This document shows positions 37,901-46,943 of a DNA stretch of 64,000 bases, one piece after another. The notes beneath the pieces were generated by a model. That model had not been told where the DNA came from. It did no database searches and was given only the letters and a program-made list of their open reading frames with translations. The stretch covers positions 17,839,842 through 17,903,841 of the forward strand of contig NC_135549.1 in the NCBI RefSeq assembly GCF_964340395.1. Reading direction: 5' to 3'. The stretch comes from Glandiceps talaboti. Taxonomy: Eukaryota; Hemichordata; Enteropneusta; Spengelidae. A program made the translations under genes and the position numbers. Every line of letters begins with the position of its first letter. The stretch's first letter is position 1.

Positions 37901-38365
37901 TAGGACAAATTAAAATATATTTATCACCAAAATCCGTGATTCATCAAAACTTACCAAGTCAAATCCGCTAACCAATGTCAAGCTTGGATTAGTCACTTTG
38001 TGCTTTTCTGCCATTTTGACGAAAATGGGTAAATGTGCTGGGCCGCTATAGCAGTACTTATAAACAGTGCATATAGGAAATAATCACTTACCAGCTCCTC
38101 CTTGTTTGCCTACCAAATCGTCCTTAGGACCACGACCATGAACGATACCTGAAAGTGAAAATTCAAATGGCCTGTCAGAACTTACTTCACAAAGGCCCAA
38201 GGCCGGGTTATCCTTCAACAAGAGTTTTCAAATATTGTCAAACTCAACGTCTGTCTGTGCCATGAAAGTATGTTTCTTACCGGGATCCGACTTCTTTTTC
38301 TTTCGTTTATTAAGCCGTTTTTTACGACTTGAAGCTGCCGCGGAACCAGAGGCTCTGTCTGCCAT
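25936..38365 (-). CDS. uncharacterised coiled-coil protein with Cys cluster and C-terminal CaaX box, 5 exons
   Basis: Exons 38365-38281, 38148-38092, 32954-32827, 29723-28743 and 27198-25936 have GT/AG junctions with phases 1, 1, 0, 0 and encode about 837 aa. Exon 4 could instead start at 29735, adding 4 aa in frame. The N terminus is Ala/Ser-rich, then strongly basic (KKRLNKRKKKK, ~15-25). Residues 94-107 hold a five-cysteine cluster (Cys94, 98, 101, 103, 107). About 111-182 is a heptad-like charged coiled coil rich in E, K, Q, L and R. The rest is acidic, Ser/Pro-rich and probably disordered. The protein ends GCCGGCSII: CSII fits a CaaX prenylation box, and the two upstream cysteines could be palmitoylated, so membrane anchoring is inferred. 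This layout recalls paralemmins, but I recognise no diagnostic homology. A stop follows the CaaX box directly (25936-25938). The start has A at -3 and G at +4. Confidence 0.8.
28270..28362 (+). repeat. possible LINE/SINE 3' tail
   Basis: GATCGGCGCTATATAGATTG followed by short ATTG repeats resembles the GGCGCTATATAAAT-plus-microsatellite tail common on non-LTR retroelements of invertebrates. Only about 90 bp is recognisable. Located in intron 4 of the coiled-coil gene. Confidence 0.4.
29878..30300. mobile_element. palindromic element family F2, longest copy
   Basis: Long inverted arms: the left CCAGGAAATAAAGGCATTTT, GGTTCTGGAGAGTCATTTCA, TTTCAGAGAAACATCAAGTT and AAGGTATCTTTGCTATGGGC is mirrored on the right by GCCCATAGCAAAGATACCCT, AACTTGATGTTTCTCTGAAA and AGACTCTCCAGAACC. 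The middle contains ATGAATATTCAT palindromes. The outer right terminus is missing. It lies about 150 bp upstream of exon 4 of the coiled-coil gene. Confidence 0.85.
30535..32006. repeat. 32-bp minisatellite, 46 units, very homogeneous
   Basis: Unit GTTAGATTCAATGATTTATC + TCAATATTGTAC, 32 bp. 1,472 bp equals 46 units with no visible indels. Variants are confined to a few sites (GATTCA/GATACA, GATTTA/GACTTA, TACG/TATG, GTTAGA/GGTAGA) and are regionally clustered. Located in intron 3 of the coiled-coil gene. Confidence 0.98.
33176..33444. mobile_element. non-autonomous hAT-like element
   Basis: 269 bp with terminal inverted repeats: left CAGGGGTGAACAAATC, right GATTTGTTCACGCCTG. Both ends continue into GGTCC/GGACC-rich inverted segments. 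Flanked by TAGAG on both sides (33171-33175, 33445-33449). CAGGGGTG-type termini are typical of hAT. The 5-bp duplication is shorter than the usual 8 bp. No coding capacity. Confidence 0.75.
33960..34350 (-). repeat. dispersed repeat family F1, copy 2
   Basis: Minus-strand homology to 550-935 through AAGCACAATAGGATCAGTGA, AACGTGTTCAACTTGTCTTG, TCAAGTATTTTCC and GTGAGTGACC. Non-coding; in intron 2 of the coiled-coil gene. Confidence 0.6.
34411..34719. mobile_element. MITE with ~34-bp terminal inverted repeats, PIF/Harbinger-like
   Basis: Left end GGCCAAAAAAGAAAAAAGAA + TTGTTTCTGGTCAG; right end CTGACCAGAAACAATTCTTT + TTATTTTTTGGCC, a near-perfect inverted match. TTA flanks both sides (34408-34410, 34720-34722). 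A TTA duplication and GG-initial termini fit PIF/Harbinger. No coding capacity. Confidence 0.8.
35001..35400 (-). mobile_element. MITE family F3, copy 1
   Basis: Termini near GGACTAAAAAAAAAAATTGT + TTGGTTCC and GAACCACACAATATTTTTGT + TAGGC are inverted repeats. The interior matches the minus orientation of 36294-36666 (for example a shared GGTCTCTGTGTTATTGGTTT segment). The open frames on both copies translate similarly only because of this repeat. Confidence 0.8.
35762..35801. repeat. poly(C) and (CCA)n tract
   Basis: About 17 C followed by CCACCCCC and CCA triplets. Confidence 0.9.
35860..36110 (-). repeat. dispersed repeat family F1, copy 3 (internally deleted)
   Basis: The minus strand shares AGAACAGCCAGGG, TGTTCAAACGCTTACAACTT and AGTTTTCTTTGTTCAGCC with the copy at 33960-34350. 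The middle is shortened and contains a poly(C) tract (36017-36032). Confidence 0.6.
36294..36666 (+). mobile_element. MITE family F3, copy 2
   Basis: Left TIR AAAAAAATTGTGTGGTTCC, right TIR GGAACCACACAACTTTTTTT, right end TTAGGCC. TTA flanks both sides (36291-36293, 36667-36669). Inverted relative to the copy at 35001-35400. GGCC-A/T-rich ends resemble the element at 34411. Confidence 0.8.
37955..38014 (-). other. candidate alternative first exon of the coiled-coil gene
   Basis: On the minus strand an ATG in good context (A at -3, G at +4) at 38014 opens 20 codons, MAEKHKVTNPSLTLVSGFDL, ending exactly at a consensus donor (TTG|GTAAGT, GT at 37954-37953). It lies inside intron 2 of the coiled-coil gene. 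Its phase 0 does not fit exon 3 (phase 1 acceptor; a stop follows after 17 codons) but does fit exon 4 at 29723. That would give a shorter isoform lacking the basic N terminus. It could also be chance or belong to another transcript. Confidence 0.35.
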
Positions 38366-38370
38366 GCTTA

Positions 38371-38376
38371 CACGTG
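38371..38376 (-). promoter_or_regulatory. CACGTG E-box beside start of coiled-coil gene
   Basis: A palindromic CACGTG lies 5 bp upstream of the ATG at 38365. It probably falls in the 5' UTR or core promoter. No TATA box is visible. Function is inferred. Confidence 0.2.
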
Positions 38377-39022
38377 CACACTGCTGTGCAAGTGTTCGCT
38401 GTGGAATGAATGAATGACAGCTGGGTGAACTTTGACCTGACTTTACCGCCACTACATACTTGGATGAGTCATAATGCCCTCGTTGTATTGGTGCACGTCG
38501 ACATTGCAAATCTTTCCTATGTAAATTATATCGTCAAAGTAAAACATTGGAATGCAAGAAGACAGTTTAGTAGTAATGAAGTTATGGTAGATCTACATGG
38601 TAGAATAAATGAAATAAATAAATAAGTTCAGCTGTATTGTTAATACATCAAACAAAATGAATTACATAAAGTTTAGTGTAGCTATATTTGAGAAATGTTA
38701 TTTGTAGACTTTGTCAAGATGACTATGGAATTTCTTAAAGAATGTTATTTTTAGATAACCTTTTGAAAGGCTCACAAACAACGCAGATTGCTGGTATTAA
38801 GACTGTTCAGCTTTTAATTCTGCTGGGTATTAAAGTGGAGTATCCACAAAAAAATACTGGATATCAGGAAGTAGTGTTCCTGTAGAAATTCTTATAAAGA
38901 ATTGAATTTGTATTAAGGTTTGACATTGAAAAGAGGCTGAGAAATAAACACGATCTTACAGAAAGTTTTGAAAATCCGAAGCGTTGTATATTATGTATTT
39001 CAATAGCATACAGGCCCGTCTA

Positions 39023-39184
39023 TAGTCTATCTGCTAGACCTCGGATGTTCCGCCGATAGAATACGACACACGCCCGAACATCGCTATCGAGGGTGGAACA
39101 TCCAAGTTCGGGCAAGCCCTCACTGCGAACTTCGTTCACTTATATAGTATCGAAAGAAAGCCCGAACGTCTAGCAGCAAGACTA
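39023..39184. mobile_element. hairpin element with perfect 9-bp target duplication
   Basis: 162 bp, termini TAGTCTATCTGCTAGAC and GTCTAGCAGCAAGACTA (inverted). Internally, CGGATGTTCCGCC, GGAACATCC and GCCCGAAC motifs recur in both orientations. Flanked by GCCCGTCTA at 39014-39022 and 39185-39193. Notably GC-rich relative to its surroundings. Confidence 0.75.
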
Positions 39185-39275
39185 GCCCGTCTATACATAT
39201 ATACATGTTTATAGATAGTTATCGATGAGTTTAAAATCAGGTGAAATGGTATTTCATATACCCATACATATATTG

Positions 39276-39276
39276 T

Positions 39277-39335
<59 letters not shown>

Positions 39336-39338
39336 TTT
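39276..39338. repeat. (TTTA)n microsatellite
   Basis: About 15 tandem TTTA units. Confidence 0.95.
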
Positions 39339-39387
39339 GTAACACGGTCCTTGGGCTCCCTGGTCTGATTGCCTTCCACATAAAGAT

Positions 39388-39407
39388 GGGAGGGGGTTTG
39401 GGTGGGG
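39388..39407 (+). other. potential G-quadruplex
   Basis: GGG-A-GGGGG-TTT-GGG-T-GGGG: four G-runs with loops of 1, 3 and 1. It is a sequence match only. Confidence 0.4.
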
Positions 39408-39719
39408 TAATACGGATTTTGTCGTACTTCGAAACAATTTTCCATGACTTTTGAGGTCGAACAGTTACAGTCGAGTCACGTTTGCGCAGTGATCGATATA
39501 AAATACTACATGTCAGGACTAGCATATATATAACTCGAAATTTCAACTCAGATGTTCCGTCAAACGACATGTCACTTTATGTTATATAAGCTCGTGCCTT
39601 GGTCCTTGATTTCTCAATACTTATATCGTTTTGAATGGCTTCTCCCCGTAGCGTTCTATTCATGGCAAAAAGAGAGAGACTTATTATTACCAAAAACAAT
39701 TATTATATACAGATTAAAC

Positions 39720-40377
39720 GTACGTGTTGTTATCATTAATACACACACGCAATTATATGAAATTTGAAACTTGCATTCTTAACATACAGCCTAATTACCG
39801 AAAATCATTAATTTCTACAAATGAGTCATTAAAACTGAAAGCTATGTCAACAAGCTTCCTAGGACATACACACATTATTATGGTTGATATACACATTTAC
39901 CAAATTATATGAAATTTGAAGCTTGCATCCCTAAGACATTTAAGGTAATGCATTTTCCAGATATTGCTTAATTACAGAAGATCATTAATTAATTAATTAT
40001 TTAAAAGTAAAAGTTGTGTCAACACTGTGAAACTTGCATTCTGAGGTATAGTGTAATTACAGAAAATCATTAATTATGCAAATTCCTCATTGAAACTAAA
40101 AACTTGGAAGTGCGCATTCTTTAGATATAGTAGCTGAATTACTGAAAATAATTAATTATGCATATAATACATTAAAACTATAAGCTAGATCAACAAACTT
40201 CATAGTGCTTTGAGTCATGGTAAACATATGTACTAAATTATATGGAATTTGAAGTGTGCATTCTTAAGATATAGCTTAATTACTAAAAAAAAAAACCCAC
40301 CAATTATGCAAATGACTAATTTCATTTTAATCAATGCAGTAGTTTTTTTTTAGATATCATGTCCAGACACACGACAC

Positions 40378-40408
<31 letters not shown>

Positions 40409-40570
40409 CACACAGAGACAGACATACACATACATACATACATACATACATACATACATACATACATACATACATACATACATACATACATACATACATA
40501 CACACACAGATGGACAGACTACAGACAAAACCATTACATTACCTCCCCTTATGGGAGGTAATAAGGTAAT
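39720..40570 (+). repeat. AT-rich dispersed repeat with CATTAATTATGCAAAT core and hairpin end
   Basis: Several diverged units of about 150 bp share AAATTATATGAAATTTGAAG, GCATTCTTAAGATATAGCYT, AATTACNGAAAATCATTAAT and TATGCAAATGASTCATT. The element passes through GA, GACA and CATA simple repeats and ends in the hairpin ACCTCCCCTTATGGGAGGT. A second copy with the same order is at 55890-56310. Confidence 0.7.
40379..40503. repeat. (GA)n and (CATA)n microsatellites
   Basis: (GA)n at 40379-40408 and about 18 CATA units at 40429-40503. Confidence 0.95.
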
Positions 40571-41296
40571 AGTTAATAATTCGATACCATACAATAAACG
40601 TATTTTAACCATCTATAAAAAATCGATAAATCCAATAAATTATTCAAAATTAATTATTTCGTTTGTACATCACGCTGTCCCCGCATAGACACTACACGAG
40701 TGTACTGAGGGTCTATGGTTGCCGTACCTTATATAATTATCGGTTGTGATTGTTGAAGTAGGACACTGCGAGCTTCTAGTAGTCACTGCTGTAGGTGGCG
40801 TTTTAACTTGGTTTCATACATTTTCATAATTCTAAATCAACAACCCACTCCTTGTTTGTTTTTGTCGGTTAATCCGTTATTTACCCGTTGCTGTTGATTT
40901 AATAATTCGCCTACAGTAGAAATGTTGATTCAATGACTGCCTAGCTCTATTATTAGCGTATGCAAATCACGATAGGTTTGTTTGTTTGTTAGTGATTTCA
41001 CTTGGTAAAAAAATCCACTTAAATTTTTTGGAATCCTTCAGCTAAAGAAATACATTCATTCGGGCATTTACACAAGTAGGTAGACCTAGTTGGATTGCAG
41101 CTTGTTGTTGGTGTTTTTACAAGGCCTTGGCTACAAGTGGTGTATTTTGAGGTCAAGGGTCACGAGTATACAAATATACACAATGATGACACTGCCTTAG
41201 CTACCTGGGATACATAGGCTGACTTGAAGAAAATACACTAGGAGATCACAAGGCGGTTTTAAGGTTGATTTTCATGCAATCTCGGCTGTGGTCAAT

Positions 41297-41302
41297 CACG
41301 TG
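41297..41302 (+). promoter_or_regulatory. CACGTG E-box upstream of the plus-strand gene
   Basis: A palindromic CACGTG lies 37 bp before the ATG at 41339, and a CRE-like CGACGTAA overlaps 41306-41313. Motifs are seen; function is inferred. Confidence 0.2.
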
Positions 41303-41338
41303 TACCGACGTAACTATGTGGCTTGCAACTCAGTGAAT

Positions 41339-41436
41339 ATGTCCGTTAAGAAACAACCGAGGACATTGAAAGCGAGCGTGACGGGTAGTCCACAGGTGGT
41401 CGAACGGTTGACTGTATTCACCGAGAACTGCAGAGC
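41339..41436 (+). other. candidate first coding exon of the plus-strand gene
   Basis: The ATG at 41339-41341 opens MSVKKQPRTLKASVTGSPQV and continues to ...FTENCR plus two bases, ending at a consensus donor GC|GTAAGT (GT at 41437). A stop follows immediately if unspliced. CACGTG lies about 40 bp upstream (41297-41302), consistent with a promoter. The exon ends in phase 2. Joined to the best-looking acceptor at 46301 it runs out of frame to an early stop; an acceptor AG at 46311-46312 restores frame and gives a 727-aa protein. It may otherwise be a 5' leader carrying a short upstream ORF. Confidence 0.45.
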
Positions 41437-41800
41437 GTAAGTATTGTGTTAATATTTAGCCTTCGCTTTTTACATGCTATTACACGATATCACCAGCTTC
41501 TTACTATCGGTTTCACTTCTTGTGTATGCTGTTGTTCCCATGACGACGACGCCATATCGCAAGTGATTGCTGCAATGTTGTATAACTGTGAAATCGGAAG
41601 ACTCCATTATGATAGATGTTGTATTGACACACTAGAATGAGTGATATATACCTGATGCAATTGACTGACTGGGTGTATCTGTATGTGTAGAATACTATGT
41701 AAAAACATAGACAGTGTCTATGGGATAACAGCCAAAAACGGATGATCACATACACAGATATGTATACTGAAGCTGGTAACATATTTAACGAAAAAGACTG

Positions 41801-41974
<174 letters not shown>

Positions 41975-42910
41975 TGTTTTGTGGGGGGAGGTAATCTGTA
42001 GTGGGCAAATAGCCCATGAGTAAGAACCATGAGAACCACGCATATTTTTTCCATCTGTAACGTGAAATGTAACCTAAATAGGCCTAATATATGTAAATCT
42101 ACAGACCCTGCAGGCATATTACATGTCTCTACTTTCAGTTTTGTCAATGCTTCTTTATTCTTCGATTCATTGACACATTGTTATTCTCTTTTGCATACAC
42201 TCCCCAAACTAACTCCGACATGTCTTCAACCCTCTCCCAGCAACACGAGTCGAAGCTTCCCGGAGCGTATATTTCCAGAGCTAGCTTCGATTACCCTAGT
42301 CTAGATCTGTATTCAGACGGGGATTATATTTTGTGGTATTCCGAAAAAACCTTCTGAAATATTTAAAAAATAAATAAATTAAAATACTAATTGTGTGCAC
42401 ATACATAACCCATAATATGCTATATAATAATCAGCATGTGCAATGTACATTCTCTGTTCTATAGTATACACACGATAGAGAACGCGCGCTAGCGCTACAC
42501 TCTGTACTGAGGATTCGAACACAAAATATAATCCGAAAGTAAAGACGACTTTACGATGACCCCTTCGATCATGATCTATTGTACTGACATGACGACGGGT
42601 AAGAGCATGTCCCCCATTCTAGAGGGCTGTAGTTTGTCGGTGGTGTTTTAGGGGAAATGAATGAAGTATGATAAAGCGTAACGCATATGCCATCATAAAT
42701 CTCTGTTGTAGCAATCTATGGGCCACTGTGGTCAATCTACCCTTCAGTGGCATCAGGTATAACAGCGCCATCGTACGACAGCTTTAACTCTATTTAAAGT
42801 TTATTTTTGTTTTACATGGGCAATGGTGATTTGTGGGTACGCGTTATGAATGGGATTAGAACGAATTTTGGTTACTTTACAGTTCACTGGGGAAGAGACC
42901 CTTTTCTTCA

Positions 42911-42911
<1 letters not shown>

Positions 42912-42999
<88 letters not shown>

Positions 43000-43020
43000 G
43001 TACATACAAACACACCAGCC

Positions 43021-43075
<55 letters not shown>

Positions 43076-43238
43076 ATGTCTGTCCGTACCCCTCTCTCTA
43101 TCTATCTCCCTCCCTCCCCCTCTCTCTTTTTTGATGAAATATGCATATACAATGACTACACTACACTACACTACACTACACTACACTACACTACACTACA
43201 CTACACTACACTACACTACACTACACTACACTACACTA
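42912..43238. repeat. compound microsatellite (CT)n, (TGTC)n, (ACTAC)n
   Basis: (CT)n 42912-42997, (TGTC)n about 43019-43084, and pentanucleotide ACTAC at 43155-43238 (about 17 units). Open frames through it are not genes. Confidence 0.97.
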
Positions 43239-46200
43239 GACTATTAGTATGCTCGATCTAAGCATAGTTCCGATCACAATGAAGTCTATTGAATATCACG
43301 TGACCTTTCAGCATAGTAGTCTACTGCATTTCATTACCACTTACGCTGGACGAGATAAAAATATCCATGGCAACCACCTCACCCCTTGAAGACCGCCCTC
43401 GTGTGGTGAAACGTCAAACACTCAGGAGTGGCATACATATTCTCTTGTATTAAAATAGTTAAGCTGTCTGCTTGGCAATTGAACATATATGCACAAATAT
43501 TTACACAAGAAGAAATCTAAGAGTGTAGTGTGTCAGATCCTGATCAGGCAGCAAACAGAGCATGAGATGGATAAAGGGTTGTGCATCTCCCCTTACATGT
43601 TTGATCTTTACACCACCGTCGACGTACTTCAACCACTTGTAAGCCACTCCAAGAAGGTTAACACCGTAACCACGTCTAAATGAATCGAGCTCAATCTGAC
43701 TATCGATTATGCCTATTGTCAATTATTCTTGTCGTTGTTTTCACCGTGAATGACAATCGCGTATCCTCGTAAGAAATTATAAAAGGCATATTAAAATAAC
43801 CTTACACCGGATGTTTTTCTACCGGGTTTTAGTGACAGTAAGCTGTAACGAATTCGAACTCTGAAATTATTGACAAGATTCCCATGGACACCCTTAACTT
43901 ACGAAAGAAAGTCTTTGAAATATGAACAAGTTATAAAAGAGATCGTGTCTTATATTTTTATGAAATTGAAACCTCAATTTTAACAAATTTTGTTAGGCAT
44001 TATACTTTTACCTCACGTACATATTGCTTGACAACCACGCATGGTTACGACACAAGTCACTCAAATTCTGTAAAACTATGGACTTTAAATGTACAACAGC
44101 TGTGAAATCAGGGAAAAGTCTTCCTTTAAAAAATAGTGATATTAAAAGCCGGAGACATGCAGTTTTTACTTTCTCCAGGGACTTTCTCCAGTTATAAATT
44201 TTGTTCTATGGGAGAGAAAATTCATTCACCCCCAAGGCCGAAGAAACTGACTGCTCCCTAAATCAGAACTAAAGCTTATTTCATATACTGCAACGTAAAA
44301 CTGAACATTCACATTGCCATTTAGCAATTTTGTCCGAAACAGAGAAAGTTAAGGACTTCATTTGGTGAAATCATAGTTAAACTACCGACTGTCACTTACA
44401 TTGGTTTTGTTTTGAATGTTATTAAACTTATTACTGAGATATATTCATAACTTTTTATGGAATTTTGATCGCCGAAGGCGCTATTTTAGTGGCGCCATGC
44501 TGTAGCAAAATTGAGACGTCGTGAACACTGTAAAATGGATCATCGCGCCGAGCTCCCCATATATATTTATTGCGGGAAGGGGAGAGAAGAGCGCCTTCAA
44601 CGGTCGATCTTTCAGTCTAGACGTCTCGTTGCAGTGCACAAGCTAGGACGGTGCACTCTACTACTCCAGGAAAAGGCTTCTCATTGCAACTGAAAGAAAA
44701 AGTGTACCGAAACATGCACCCACTAATAAAAGTTTCTGTGATATTTTACTTCAGGCAGAATCCAATTAATTGACCAATCACAAAGCAGAACACGTACAGA
44801 TAGTTTTGTTTTTTAAAATTTCAAGATAACTGACAGTTGCCTGCTGGGCATTTAAAGCCGCCATACCGGGGTTCAAATAGGGGACGTTAGACAAAACAGT
44901 TAGAAATGGGAAAACGGGATTTTACATGTACAGCCAAAACAGGAAGCGTTCACCAGAAGAATGTACGCAATCAAAGGCAGTCATTTGACAAGTGTGAAAT
45001 GGTTGCTAGATAACAACACATTCAGAATTGTGATTTCCAACATATTATATCTTTAGTGGTTCAATACCTTCGACAAGACCACATCAACATCATTAACACT
45101 ATTTGAAGTGTGACAGTTACAAACTAAACCAATATTCTAAAATAATGACCTCGAATAGCAGGGGCGTAAACTAATTTCCTATATAATAGTCGTCAAGGTG
45201 AAGGGAATCGATTGAAATAGAAAACAGAATTAAGGTAAAATTATAGATTTTCCATCAGACGGTGTAATCTTAAAATAGGTATTCGCCCATCTTTCAAGCA
45301 AATTAGTTCAAATTGGTGTATTGATTTGTCTAATAGTGTGAAGGATTGAAAACGTATGAACGGATATCCAGAGGTATGATTTTGACAATTTGTATTGAAA
45401 ATGTGATCAATTATAGTCTGACATATTCGAAAGAACGATTTTAGATGTATGACATTTTAAAGAGCAATTGGAATGTGTTAAAGTTGTGGAACATAACAGC
45501 ATAGGAGACGATGTTTGGAGTAGAACTTGAACTTACACTTTTATATGAGTTCCGCCCCAGGCCGCGCCAAACTCAGGAGCCTGAGCCATGTAAAGTAGAT
45601 GCGCGCGCACAGCTCCAAAGTCCAAAGCCAAGTTTCTGTATTTCTCAAAATCAAACAAACACTCAATCAAACACATAATTAATTAATTAATTAATTTATT
45701 TATTAATTAATTAATCAATCAATTAATTAAGAAATAATTATGTCATGTGTATACAAACTAGCATCCAGAATATCAATAAAAACGGTTTGTGCAACCACGT
45801 CTGCTAATTATTGACACAAAAGAAATGTAATATTTTTCACGAGGGCAACGCTAGGATTTTCGGAATGAACATAAAAGATATGACAGCTGCCAGTCAATAT
45901 CAAAAGTGGATAAAGTAATGCTGAAATTTATACTATAAATTTTGGTCTTATTACAGACAAGGGTGACGTGTCAATTAAATTTAAAACCCCATCCGTCTAT
46001 TTGGGTCTGTCCGACGGTACGTTCATAGCAAAGATCAAGTTAGAGAAGTGAGTAAGATAAGAAAGGGATGGATTAGCAATTTACTGCTTTAGATAGTTTT
46101 ACTTCCCCCCCCCCCAATTTTCTCCTTTTTTGATAGCGTCATAGTAAGACAAAAATCATGAGCAAAACCCAATAAAATAGATGAAACTTAGTTCAAATCT

Positions 46201-46300
46201 TCCTGAATGTCATTAGTTTACCATTGTGTATTTTGTTATTGATAATACAAAATGAATGGTAACCGTTGCTAATTGACATTCCTTTTGTATCGCTCACATA
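43239..46300. other. intronic or intergenic stretch, no supported exon
   Basis: Two short stretches look slightly coding-like: 43501-43690 (open on both strands, higher GC) and 44511-44693 (ATG-led, CpG-containing). Neither has a convincing splice pair or domain. A TTAA-rich run is at 45675-45730. Confidence 0.35.
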
Positions 46301-46316
46301 GGCTGCACAGAGAACG

Positions 46317-46895
46317 ATGGTTCGAAGAAATGTCAAATTTGGTATAGAAACCAATAGGACTCTGAGACGAACAGCTTCTCAAACCAATAAACACAACTGT
46401 TACTTGACCAAGCAACTAAAAGTGCCGTGTAACTACACCACTAAGCAAAGGGAATGGCTTGTACACGATGTAATGGATTGGGACGAACTCGGTGATGGGG
46501 GTTTGCTTCCTGATGTCCATCAACGGTACCTTAACGGTAGGTAATAATTGATTATTCAAATTCTGGTATGTATGTATGTATGTATGTATGTATGTATGTA
46601 TGTATGTATGTATGTATGTATGTATGTATGTATGTATGTATGTATGTATGTATGTATGTATGTATGTATGTATGTATGTATGTATGTATGTATGTATGTA
46701 TGTATGTGTGTGTGTGTGTGTGTGTGCGTGCATGCGTGCGTGCGTGCGTGCATGCATGCATTGTCTGTATGTATGTATGTATGTATGTATGTATGTATGT
46801 ATGTATGTATGTATGTATGTATGTATGTATGTATGTATGTATGTATGTGTGTATGTATGTGTGTGTGTGTGTATGTGTGTGTGTGTGTGTATGTA

Positions 46896-46943
<48 letters not shown>

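Larger units (their letters stand above)
38366..41338. other. head-to-head intergenic region
   Basis: Separates the starts of the minus coiled-coil gene and the plus-strand gene. It holds a hairpin element (39023-39184), a (TTTA)n tract, diverged AT-rich repeats (39720-40330) and GA/CATA microsatellites. No gene seen. Confidence 0.5.

Noticed and set aside
43501-43722. Slightly coding-like segment open on both strands
   Set aside because: No domain recognised, no matching splice partners, and no conservation evidence available; it may be a retroelement fragment.
44511-44693. ATG-led, CpG-containing 60-codon frame as a possible first exon
   Set aside because: No donor site in a suitable phase and no recognisable protein; left unannotated.
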